Shown: piece after piece, positions 23,036-33,761 of the stretch
Numbering within the stretch: the first letter of the stretch is position 1
How the letters are laid out: each line of letters starts with the position of its first letter
Assembly: GCA_000697475.1 (NCBI GenBank)
Contig: JNEU01000776.1
Span: 62,001 to 126,000, forward strand
Source of the DNA: Lichtheimia corymbifera B2541
Lineage: Eukaryota; Mucoromycota; Mucoromycetes; Mucorales; Lichtheimiaceae
DNA: 64,000 nucleotides
Reading direction: 5' to 3'
Made by a program: the position numbers and the translations under genes
Notes under the pieces: model-generated
The model's input: only the letters and a program-made list of their open reading frames with translations
Database searches by the model: none
Told to the model about the DNA's origin: nothing

Positions 23036-23889
23036 TGCACGAATCATCTCCGACATGGTGACACGATGTTATACCCCACACCTTTTTCATTGATATTGGT
23101 CGCTCTATGAACATGGACCGTCTCACCTTACTTTTACATTCTAAATCATCGTCCGTGATGCTAGTATCTCTAAAGTCCACCACGGAATGCACTTATTGAC
23201 CATGTATACTGGTATCTCTTTTAATGGACTGTGTAATGCATAAGCATAAACCATACAATTATGGTGAATAAAAGCTTGCCTAATCATGTGCGATCGGCTG
23301 TCGACATGCATTTTATGTCAAACCTTTTTGCTGTTTTAATAAAAGTACGCTATTTGGAGTGGATGATATAGCTAACTTTTTGTATCTTTTGCAACGTAAG
23401 CGATATACGATTATGGTTGATTGTATCGAGACAATGAAATCCTAAACTACGTACTACTGAGCACCCAACAACAACGGCTTTGCTGTTTATTTATATTTAT
23501 AACCCCCATCATAGAGAACCATTTCTTGACGAAGGGAGGTCCGGTGCATGCATGTTTGTACCCATGTATCATTGGAGCCAAAACAATGGTGCAATGACTA
23601 CCTGGAAACTATTCACTTTGGGAATCATATCTTTGTGACACATTTTTGGGGCGTGTCATATGCGTTTTGCACCCAAGCACGTGGAAAAAAGCTGTCAGGC
23701 CAACGCATGACAGGACATATGAAAACAAGCCTTTTCTTTCATTGCCACCACAATTACATACATAGAATGGCCCACCCCACCTCAGTTCTTTTGACTTTTG
23801 ACATGCAGCACAAATATCATTTTACACCTTTCCTTGTGATTTCTGTAACAAAAGGCCATGTGGAATAGCCCCAGCAGGAAATTATTTTC
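23036..23889. other. Intergenic region between P450 and 2OG oxygenase genes
   Basis: This AT-rich stretch of about 850 bp separates divergent genes and must hold both promoters. A 106-codon plus-strand frame at 23548..23868 has no domain resemblance. Confidence 0.4.
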
Positions 23890-24624
23890 ATGGCGGAGGA
23901 CGACAGCTCTTTCAGTCTTTTCGACGATCTCACAGCCGATGAGCAAGCTCTAAATCAGAAACGGCAACAATGCATGCGTGAAAAGGCAATCGAACGTTTA
24001 CAGCAATTGCCCAGAGAACCCTGTCGACGTAGTCTTCAAGAGAATCGGCTTGTTTTCAGTCATGCTCGACAAGATCGCTTTCAGTTTCCTCAAAAGACAA
24101 CACAATTGTTTACACCCGCTGAATGCAACGGTATCCTGGATACATGTCGCAAAATGGTTGGCTGGACGACTCAACGGCATTCGGCTTTTCCAACGACTGA
24201 CATTCCAATCAAGGGGACGGCGTTGGCGTACCTTGTTGACATGATCAAACAACGCCTTTTCCCGATGCTCGGAGACCATTTTGGGTTTGATGCATGCAGG
24301 GATCTTGCTTTCCGCGACATTTTCATTGTCAAGTATTCAGCATCATCTCAACGCGGGTTACAAGCACATACCGATGGATGTTTGATGAGCTTCAATGTCT
24401 TACTAAGTCATCCGGATGACTTTGATGGAGGTGGTACTTGGTTCGAATCCATTGACAGCGTCGTACAACTGGCTCAAGGAGATTGTGTGTATCACGATGC
24501 CCGCATCATGCATCAAGGCATTGACATTACACGAGGCGAACGATACATTCTGGTGGGCTTTGTAGATACCGTTGATACTATAACCAAAGATGCTCGTGCT
24601 ATTAGAGATAGACAGCACAAATAA
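23890..24624 (+). CDS. Intronless 2-oxoglutarate/Fe(II)-dependent oxygenase
   Basis: One uninterrupted frame gives 244 residues from the ATG at 23890. The C-terminal half has the prolyl 4-hydroxylase-like (P4Hc) signature: LQAHTDGCLMSFNVLLS with the iron-binding His-x-Asp, FDGGGTWFES, then VYHDARIMHQGIDITRGERY with the distal His and the Arg that holds 2-oxoglutarate. No signal peptide or membrane helix is present, so a soluble enzyme is likely. The substrate is unknown. The N-terminal 60 residues are charged and may be a coil. The absence of introns is unusual beside its neighbours. Confidence 0.8.
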   Translation: MAEDDSSFSLFDDLTADEQALNQKRQQCMREKAIERLQQLPREPCRRSLQENRLVFSHARQDRFQFPQKTTQLFTPAECNGILDTCRKMVGWTTQRHSAFPTTDIPIKGTALAYLVDMIKQRLFPMLGDHFGFDACRDLAFRDIFIVKYSASSQRGLQAHTDGCLMSFNVLLSHPDDFDGGGTWFESIDSVVQLAQGDCVYHDARIMHQGIDITRGERYILVGFVDTVDTITKDARAIRDRQHK

Positions 24625-25188
24625 AGTGGATCCTCTTGTACCCCATACTACCTTGGATAATGGATAATATTGGCATGCTATAGCTGAGGGCTACTTGCTG
24701 CTGCACCATCTAGAAGCTTGTGGAACAAATATATGGGATTCCGGCATCCTTTGTTGTTATGATCGTCCCTTCATATGCAAAAACAATGTGACCTGTTCTC
24801 TGCAGGTGTGCATGATGTTGTATACCGCCAACATGCTAATTTCATCTCATCTCTTGGGTGGATACGTATGCAGCACAGCACATGATGTAGAGGCTTGTAA
24901 TGGCAAATGACAGCATAAAGAGATGGAATCGGAGGTGGATACCTAGAGATGGCATGCATTTTTGAAAACGCTTCCGTGGTCAAATATGGTAATTGTGTCC
25001 TAACTTTAGCATAAGGGTTTCTTAGAACACATAGAAGCAGTAAAATTTACACACGGCAGTAATGTATATCTTGGCGTGGTGTCAGATGCAATTGAATGAT
25101 AATACGAGGACGATTTTACGTTTATTTAGTATGATATAAGGATTTATAGTAATGGGGAGATGTAGTTATATAAGTGAAGGGATGATGC
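24625..25188. other. Convergent intergenic region
   Basis: This spacer of about 560 bp lies between the 3' ends of two convergent genes. I see no gene or repeat in it. Confidence 0.4.
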
Positions 25189-26128
25189 TTAGGACAATAG
25201 AGCAATAGCTGCAGAGAAACCCAAGCCGAGAGCAACCATGGTAGCAGGATGTGATTTAGCACTAGCATTCTCTGGATTCGTTTCTTCTGGATTGGCAGCT
25301 GAGGATGACTCGGAGGATGAGATGGAAGAAGAAGGGATAGAGCTACTGCTACTGCCGCTTGCAACAGCGGAACTCGATGGAAGAGCGCTTGATGAAGCTG
25401 ACGATGGGACAGCAGAAGAGCTTGCAATGGCACTGCTACTAGCCACAGAAGCACTACCGGATGAAGCAGCAGTCGATGACGAGGCAGCTACAGGTTTGGA
25501 TTGGTATGAGCAATTGTATGGGAAGCGTGTATAAATACTTACATGATGAACCAGTAGCAGCTTCAATGGTAAACTGAGGGCTGAAACCCAAATCAGGCGA
25601 TGTTCCAAAGATAAGAGCGTCTACATAAGAAGAAAGGAAGTGAAGGTTAGAGAAACCGGGTATACGAAAAAAGGAGAGGTGAACCCTGTCATATGTTGGC
25701 AGCCTCCTTGTCGTCTCCTAAACTTATCAAACACAGGGATACTTACAGTCTGTGCCAGCAGTAGTGTTTGCAGGAATTGACCAAGTATATGAACCTGCTC
25801 CAGCATCCACGTTACTTGCGATTACATCAAGGCGTTGAAGATTGTTAGGGTCGCCGTGGGCAAGCACAATTTGGCTGATAGTATCCACAGTTGGGTTTGT
25901 CCTAGATTGTATCCAACAAGGAGAGTGTGTGTGGGTGAGTGTTGTTGGGTGGTGTGGATTACAATCCATCAATTTGGGAAGAGAAGAAACTTACCAAGTA
26001 ATCAAAGCATCTTTGCCAGCAGTATAAGTTGTACCTTCAATGGGTGATGTGACGGAAAGGATGCCTGTGGATTGAGCCGAGATAGTAGAAACAGCAAGAG
26101 CAGCAATGGCAGCGACGATGGACTTCAT
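25189..26128 (-). CDS. GPI-anchored Ser-rich cell-surface protein, Kre9/Knh-like N-terminus
   Basis: Exons fit 26128..25995, 25901..25747, 25620..25543 and 25487..25189, giving 221 residues. It begins with a clear signal peptide (MKSIVAAIAALAVSTISAQ). The next 100 residues match the fungal Ser-Thr-rich GPI-anchored family related to Kre9/Knh1: SPIEGTTYTAGKDALITW, SYTWSIPANTTAGTDYAL. A Ser/Ala-rich stretch of about 80 residues follows, likely O-glycosylated, then a hydrophobic GPI attachment tail (TMVALGLGFSAAIALLS). It probably sits on the plasma membrane or cell wall. A role in wall beta-glucan is known for Kre9 relatives but is inference here. Confidence 0.88.
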
Positions 26129-26468
26129 TGGAAAAGAAGAATACTGAGGATTAGTAGTGAAAGAAAGAAATACAATATGCAGCCGAGAAGCGCGCTTTTT
26201 ATGCCTCCATGCGACAAAAAGGGTAATTCCCTGTATCCTGGCAACCTTGGTAGATAAACATCAACTCCGGCTATGCATGAAGGTGGTTTGCTGCTTGGCA
26301 ACTACTTCCGACGATTTTAGAGAGATCACGCGCATCCTTGGCTGTTGCACCAACTTTACACTGTGTGCTGCTTTGTGATGCCCCAGAAAAAAAACCCAGC
26401 CCACACACATTATTCGCTTTTCCCCTCTCTCTCTCTTGTTTTCCTTCTCTTGTATACCCCAATCACTT

Positions 26469-28658
26469 ATGATAGCTTCACAGCCACCTGATCCTTCCCA
26501 AGACATTGCATCTCATATCGACAGCAAAGATGACCCCATTGACGACTTGCAATTTGAACCTGACGAGTTCTCTGAAGAAGACGTGTTGCCATTCCTGTTA
26601 CAGGCACAAGATATCATTGCAAAGTTGGAATCGAGAGTGGTCGATCTAGAAACGGACTTGTCGGTACGTGTGTTTGAGTGGTTGCCAAGCAAGGGAGTGT
26701 TGATATTGATGATAGAGTAGACGATCCATAGGAAATATGAGCATGATCGACATGATTGGTTGGTTGGATTATCACAAAAAGATCAGTACATCCACCATCT
26801 CTCCAACAAGTTACAACGACTCGAGTTTAATGGGAAAGAAGCCATATTGCTGTTGACGGATACATTGAATGATGCACAACTTGATGAATCGGCACAATCC
26901 AACTTGACACTTGCACTGAATTATCTTCGACAAGCTCATCTCACTTCTACACCACCTGCTGATCCACCGGTTGATTTCCCTGATATCGCAGGAGACGATC
27001 TTGAAGAGGGTGAATTGGAACGGCGTGCTGCTGCAGCAAATGAATGGCGAAAACAAGAAGATCCTGCAGGGTCGCTGCGTGTTTCACAGTGGGCTCAACA
27101 GCAGCTGCTAGTCGGATTAGAATCATCCACCCAAGATGGATCTCAAATTGATGCGGAACAGTTTTCTACAACCACATCCCTTTCATCCATGACACGAATG
27201 CCATCGAATGAAGGTCATCCGCCAGTCAATAACAACAACAACAACAATACTGTCACAACCCGTGGTGCCGGTAGTAGTACTGGTAGTGGGGTACCATTGC
27301 CATCATCCGAGAATACGTTCTGTGGCAACTGCAGGCAGCTACTTGCACAGCTAGATCAACAAATCGAGCAAAAAGCATACATGAAACGCGACTTGAATAA
27401 TCTTGCATCGGCACTTTCTGATGAGGAACAACTACGGTTCAGCGTGGAAGAAGTCAAGGAATCTTTGGAGGAGGATATTCAAGATGTGACAACATCGTTG
27501 TTCAAGTTGTTGAATTGTATTTTGATGGATGAAGTCATGGATCGTGAAGGACTCGTACAACTGGATCGGGAAACCAACGGAAAGCTAACCGATGTACTCC
27601 GAGCCTGGGATGTCAGGGAGGAACGCCTGCGTGAAATCAAGGAGCAACTTGTCGAGTTGGATGCAGCTGTACATCAAAGTAGCAACGCTTCCGATCGACT
27701 AAACCATTATGCACGCGATGAAACAACCACTACAGCAATGCCACGTTTGAGCATGATTCGACATAATCCTCGCTTTTCTTCTCCAGGATCGCCTTTGGTA
27801 CCTTTAAGCGAAGATGAAAGCACTCATGGCATATTGGGTAGCTCTACAACCAATCGCCCAGTTCGTATTGATGGCCTTGTATTCGATGAATTCCAGGAAC
27901 ATGTCAAGACATTGTCAGCATCATCATCTCATCTTGCAAGTATGTCAACTCGATTCATGAAACGGGTGCTTGCCGAAGATGTGGATCCATGTCTATTTCA
28001 AAACACGACTTCGCTTTGGTGGAAATCCCCATGGTTCAAACGCAAATTGACAGACGCCATCGCCCATAATCGATGCGAGATTCAATACTGGAATTCTCAC
28101 AACACATCTTCTTCGGCACTTTCATCATCATCGTCTTCTTGCTCACCTGCTACAAGCCATATCAGCACCTCTTCAGCTAATGGTGCCACTCATCATCATC
28201 CATCAGCACCTCGGACAAAATGCACATGTTGTGGCCACTTGCGTATATGCGAGTTCCGCATGCGCTTGCATGGTCAACCATCTCAAAAGCCTGCTCCTTG
28301 GTTACCTCTTGATCGTTTCTGCAGAGATAGAATCGTAGCCGTATGCGACTTTTACTCTTTCATTTCATATTTGCGTCAAGGTCATATGCAAAAGTCTCCC
28401 GTTCTACACATGTTCAAGCATTGCATGCATTATCGTCGGCGTATGAGCATTGCTCGTGTTGGCTGTCTCGAACTCTTTGATGATGACACCTCTTCACCTT
28501 CTCGCCTCACATCGCAATACCAATCGAAGCGACGTTCTCGAAAACGTGAAAGCCTTGTCCTTGATCATTCTGGTAGTGGTAGCGATTCTGGCAGTGTTGT
28601 AAGCATCACGGATATTCAAGGTCTCGGTGGAACAAGCCAGATTGTAATCGTGCACTGA
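26469..28658 (+). CDS. SEC2: Sec2/Rabin8-family Rab guanine nucleotide exchange factor
   Basis: Exons fit 26469..26663 and 26721..28658, giving 710 residues. A central coiled coil (about residues 250-380) contains VEEVKESLEEDIQDVTTSLF, like the Sec2 GEF coil that activates Sec4/Rab8 on secretory vesicles. The C-terminal third has the second conserved Sec2/Rabin block: FMKRVLAEDVDPCLF, a CTCCGHLRICEFRMRL zinc-like cysteine motif, and RDRIVAVCDFYSFISYLRQG. Asn-rich and Ser-rich linkers separate the blocks. It probably acts in polarised exocytosis at hyphal tips. The intron acceptor at 26720 was chosen because the nearer AG gives a frameshift. Confidence 0.82.
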
Positions 28659-29809
28659 TTTATACCCCTCCCCCTCCAATGCCTCTCTGCCCATTTTTAT
28701 TCGTTTGATATCTTACCAATTATACACATACATGTTGTTAAAACAAAGAATTCAGGATCTTGGTATCCGTTGTAATCTTACATGACAAAGACTAAAATGG
28801 GCAGTGATACAAATGTTGAACAAGGGTGGAAAAGCATAGGATGTACATGTATTCATGAAACATTGTATCACAGCTCAATCTTAAACAGAGAATGAATTAA
28901 AAGCCTACCATGTAGCAAGCTTATTATATAACAAGCACTATGATGGTCATCATCATTCTCGAATTGATATATTGCAATACACCAAGCGTTCCACAACCAC
29001 CCCTTCCTTTCATCATCTATCAGTACATGAAGTACTGCAGGAAGCTGTGACAAAAGAATAAAAGCATCTTAATATGATGACATAATGATGCAATCTCGCT
29101 TTCCAATCCTTCAAGTTTCTATCCCCCTTTCAATCCAGAAAGCAGCAAGTGATCCATATCTTACACATATGAACTGATTGCAGTGTTTTAAATATTACGT
29201 TGAATTCAACGAAGAAGTCGAAGAATAGCACATGGTAGTATGAGTGTTTATCGAGTAAGTATGGTTGAGGGGAACAACATTGTAAATTGAATAAGCTACG
29301 GGTGAATCACATCTAGTCAACAGGGATAATTGTGCCATTGTATTCTGGTTGCTGCCGTCATAAACACCCTTCATACGTGATTGTAAAATAGTTGGTGCAT
29401 GCATAGACTTGAGTATTCCAATAGTATCCATGGCTGTAAAGCACCTTTCGCCAGAATATAATCCATTTCTTCAATTCCATCCAATCCATCATCATCCTCA
29501 GCCGTAACCATGTGCTCGTTCCTGCGGACGACGCGCCAAGTAACCAAAGCAACGTTCCAGGACATCCCACCACTGCACTTGATTGCATCCATCTATCAAA
29601 TCCACCATGTTGTTGAAACTAGTCATGTGATCGTTGCTGGTGTGCTCCCTTTTCCTCACGCCTGGCATTTGGTCAATCCTTCTTAGTCATCTTCCTTCGC
29701 AGCTCATCCAGGCGAAGATTGTTTGTATTGCGGTTGATTTAATAGCTGATATGACATCCCATCCATTGGAATCCGTATGTGTCAAAGCACGTTGCTGCAA
29801 GTAACTTAA

Positions 29810-29959
29810 GACAATGGAGTAAAGACCGTGCTAATAGCAACAGCTGTTATGTTTTGTCGCGGCAGAGAAGTGTGCAAGAGCGTGTGTTGTAGTAGAGTGA
29901 CAAGGCTGTGAATGCTGTTTGAGACAATGAAGTAAAGACCTTGCTGATAGCAACTGCTC
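29810..29959. repeat. Short direct duplication, copies 113 bp apart
   Basis: Two related segments of about 37 bp at 29810..29846 and 29923..29959 share GACAATG, AGTAAAGACC and TGATAGCAAC/TAATAGCAAC blocks with a few differences. The spacing is 113 bp. Confidence 0.65.
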
Positions 29960-30291
29960 GAATGAATGCTGTTACGATTGGCCGTGGTTGAAGATTGTAT
30001 AAAAGAAAGTGGAGAGTCAAGAAACGCGGGTGTTTTCGTGGGGTGCATACGCCATGGACTTCCATTCAGTCAGAGAAAATTGGATCAAGACAATCGTAGG
30101 CTTGACATGATGGATTGAAGCAGGACAATCGTTCGCAGGTTGTAGTTGTACTTGAATGGGCAGCAGTTGAGAATGGGAGGAAGGAGGCAAGAGGTTGGGA
30201 GTGGAAGACCAGGAAATTTAAGTAGGTCGAGCTGTCAGACACCATCTGATGACTCCATGCATACTGTAAATTAATCCATGATATTGAGATT

Positions 30292-30826
30292 ACCTCTCTC
30301 GAACCTGAAACTTTCACACAAGATGCTCTTCGACATGCTGATCAACTTTGTCTTAATAAAGAACCCACACTTCATTCAAAGATTTTGAATGGGAGGGTAT
30401 AATGTGGGGTTTACTATGATCGGCGGAAATTCCGCACCCACCCGGATCCATTGAAATGCCAAACAGTATGCATAATCTTGGGATTCCCCATCTTGCACTT
30501 GAAACTTGGTAAGAAGGTCCTCTAAGTCATTCTGATCAACTCCATTCATTTAAAAACTGTATGCTTCATTATGATCTTTCAATGAATCGGGCGGCCCAAA
30601 TATAGGGGTGACGAGGGAGGGACGGAGCGCAAGTAGGGTGTATAGTGCACACCCCCCGCCGTTGTCCACCCCCATCGTGAAACTTGGTCAGGCCGTGGGC
30701 TTCGACATGCTGATCAACTTCATTCAAATAAAAACCACATGCTTCATTGTGACAATTAAAAAGGGGGCGCCCGACGATGGATGGACCGGATTATATATAG
30801 GGTGGACGGCCCGTAACCTTGATATT
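30292..30826. repeat. Diverged direct repeat, copy 1 (about 535 bp)
   Basis: This copy aligns with the following copy at a constant offset of 535 bp for its first two thirds (for example TATAATGTGGGGTTTACTAT at 30398 against TATAATGTGGGGTTGACTAT at 30933). It contains three degenerate modules that start TGAAACTT at 30306, 30500 and 30678 and carry a CATGCTGATCAACTT core and a CTTCATT end. A 13-bp palindrome lies at 30423..30435. Confidence 0.8.
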
Positions 30827-31290
30827 GCCTTTCTCGAAGTTGAAACTTTCACACAACATGCTCACTGACATGCTGATCAATTTCGTTCTCATAAAGATCT
30901 CATGCTTCATTTGAAAATTTGGAATGGGGAGGTATAATGTGGGGTTGACTATGACCGACGGAATTTCCGTACCCCGCCCGAATCCATGAAATGTCATTTA
31001 GTATGCATAATCTTGGGATTCCACACCTGGAACTTGAAACTTGGTAAGAGGGTTCTCTGAGTCATGCTGATCTACTTTATTCATATTAAAACCACACCCT
31101 TCATTGCGAGAACATTGGATGCGAACAGCACAAATATAGGAGATACGATGGATGGACAGTTAATGACCCCCGAGACTGTCCACCTCGATCGTGAAACTTG
31201 CACACATGGTGCTGTCGGCCACGGCGAGCAACTTTGTTCTCATAAAGACCTCAAACTTCACCATGAAAATGCTGAGAAACAGGTACTTTT
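30827..31290. repeat. Diverged direct repeat, copy 2
   Basis: The second copy has TGAAACTT modules at 30841, 31035 and 31192, parallel to those of copy 1. Offsets are 535, 535 and 514 bp, so about 20 bp are missing near its end. The shared GTATGCATAATCTTGGGATT string is at 30465 and 31000. The palindrome at 30958..30970 differs from copy 1 by paired changes. Confidence 0.8.
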
Positions 31291-32601
31291 ATGTTTTACC
31301 CATGCTCGCTGTAAACGCGATGGAGTTGCTGTCTCCTAATGGATGGTGTCGATGCATTAACTGAAAGTTGAGAACTGAGTGGAATGGCACGTGGTGGTTA
31401 CACACGCATGTACTTGACAGGTTGCTGCACAAATGGATGACGATGATGGTTGTCTTTTGGAAGGTACGTAAGTAAACAACGTCCAATAATGAAGATGTGC
31501 CAAGAGGTATGTTGTGTAAAGCAATAATGGTTCCATGTCACATTTGTATGTAGGAGGAGGTCGACTTGCATAAACCAATTTGTATATGTCAATCCAGTAA
31601 ATTAATTTAATGTGCACGGACATGTCAGTAAGGCATATTGATGGTTCCCTCGTGCTGAAACTTGATGGAGGGATGACTTCACTTTTTCTCTCAAGGTCAT
31701 CATCCCATTCCTCCTTATTGTATCACAAAAGGCGTATACTTCTTGCATGACCGTTAACAGGACCATCTTTATTATTCCATCTTCGAAGCAATATTTATTT
31801 CATCTAGCTACCTTACTACCATTACCGTCGTCGTCATCCGTCATCATTCGTACTGGTACTTGTACTCGTCAGCAGTCGTCACAATATCCAAGGCACACAA
31901 GTAGTAAAGAATGGGATCTTGAAAGCTTCCTTTGAACCTTGTTGCCGTTATCATCATTGTTGTCGATCTCGTTGGTCGTTATCATTGGCATTGTTGTGAA
32001 TGTGGTAATCATCGTCATTGCCGTAATATCGTAACAATCGTGATCGTCATAATCATCGTGATCGTCGTCTCTATAAGTCAAAAGCAGACAAATTAGATAA
32101 CCTGATAACGGGAATGATGACGATTTAATATACCATTAGGCGATCCTCTCCCAGGAAGAAAGCAAATCAGAAGGAATTCATAAACCAAATCACCACCATA
32201 CGAGCTACACCGGGAGATCCCTTGTTCTTGAGAAAGCACTGCACAAATCATGCAAGACCAGTTCCATCCATGGTAAGGAAGGACATCACTTAGGTAGAGC
32301 CCAGGTTCATAGTTGTCCTCACTCGTCCTCTCCAAAGAAAGAATGATCTCAATCCTCCGCCTCATGAAAAGAAATCTTCAAAGGGAAAGAACGAGCCTAT
32401 AACGAGAAGAGCATGTTGGTTTGTATTGATGTCAACATATTCACGGCCGGGCTGTTGCAAATCCCCTTTTACCTCAACACGGGAGACCATGCTCTTCCAA
32501 AAACCCATCGTCATCGACCCATCAACACTCCATAGAGTCCTGGACGTGTTCCAAGAAGCTTTTCCAGCAACTGGCTAATGCGAGCGACGCAGCGACCACT
32601 T

Positions 32602-32674
32602 GATACAGGCTGGGAGTCGAACCCAAAGAGAAATGATGCCCAAAGCTGCACTGCCTGATCAAATAAACCTATAC
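32602..32674 (-). other. tRNA-like sequence (degenerate tRNA or tRNA-derived element)
   Basis: On the minus strand a 73-nt segment has a seven-pair acceptor-like stem (GTATAGG with CCTGTAT, two G-T pairs) and a standard T-arm with TTCGA at positions 54-58. This includes an RNA polymerase III B-box (GGTTCGACTCC). The D-arm and anticodon stem do not pair properly, so it is unlikely to be a working tRNA. It could be a tRNA pseudogene or a SINE head. Confidence 0.35.
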
Positions 32675-33761
32675 AGTTCATTATTAGCACACATATACAA
32701 TAAACGCCTTTTCATTGTTCCATTGCACTTGCCTTTTCCATATGCACAGAGACCCTTTGTTTTTGGATACTGGAAACTGAAAAACCATGGTGTAGCGTAG
32801 TTGAGCCGAAACAAGACGCCATACGAGTCAACTTCTTGAAACCAAAGCTGCCCTCTATACAAGCTAACACGTCAATGGCTTGTAATGCTGCAACATTGTA
32901 CTATGAATGTACCTGTCGGCGCTCAGCGTAAAGCGGGGATAGCAACGAACAGAGGAAGCAACGATATCGCCATGGCTACAACCACCCGCCATGTGCTTGG
33001 ATACACTACACTCACTGTCCATGGATATTCACAGCTGTATTAATATCTCACAATCAATAAGAGCACTTTTTATAACACATTACCTGATGGAATGCCGTGA
33101 ATGGGATAAAAGTAGAGGTGAAGAGAGCTTTTGGCTCAGCTCTTGAAGGAAGTGGAGCTGCTGCTGGTCCCCAAATTAAAAATTTACTTCAAATTGCGAG
33201 ACATTGAGCTCCCAAATAATATGCTGTTTCCACCTTCATCGCTTGGTGGTGGTGGCGAGTCTATTACTAGAGCAAGCTACTACATACTACACTTCACACC
33301 ATCAGCAGCAATGGCTTCTTGACAGATTTTCCGAATTGGGAAGGTGCTGCACCCCTATCTCTTTATTACCGTATACTTTCAGAGGGGAACGTGTGGTGTT
33401 GGGTGTAACGCGTATCGCGGTTGCTGTGGAAACAGCGGAATCAAAACGTAGTACCGCAACGACCATCGCTCATCATGAGCGATATGTAATGTGCCTTCAA
33501 TGATGACAAAACTTTCATTTGGTTAAGACACTACTGAAAGAAAGATGTAGATACACTGTACTACGACGGTATCTGAGAAGCACATATGCATTTTTCATAC
33601 AGGTAATAAGAACCAGGCACACAGACGAGGAGATAACAATTGGATTATGCTGGTTTTGCTACGTTCAATTTGACATGACAAGACAAGTGGTGCATTAACA
33701 AGTTGATTGGAAATAGCAGGCTTTCTTTATTGCTGCAGATGATGGTCATTTTGCATTTGGT

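Larger units (their letters stand above)
28659..33761. other. Gene-poor block of about 5.1 kb
   Basis: No open frame here is long or shows a recognisable domain. Minus-strand frames around 29371..29592 look slightly protein-like but could not be joined to anything. The block contains a short direct duplication near 29.8-30.0 kb, a larger diverged direct repeat at 30.3-31.3 kb and a tRNA-like sequence near 32.6 kb. TCATCGTCATcg-type simple sequence occurs at 31.8-32.1 kb. Confidence 0.6.

Noticed and set aside
22981..23040. Upstream ATG at 23040 as the P450 start
   Set aside because: It lies just upstream of the TATA-like box and would add residues unlike a P450 N-terminus; the ATG at 22980 is preferred.
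24437..24447. Pol III B-box-like GGTTCGAATCC
   Set aside because: It lies inside the 2OG oxygenase coding frame and has no tRNA-like structure around it.
29371..29592. Minus-strand protein-like frame in the gene-poor block
   Set aside because: Two overlapping frames look equally protein-like and neither joins to other exons; support is too weak to call a gene.
28659..33761. CRISPR array or inverted-repeat transposon ends
   Set aside because: Repeats here are long, few and diverged, without regular spacers; no terminal inverted repeats or transposase remnants were seen.
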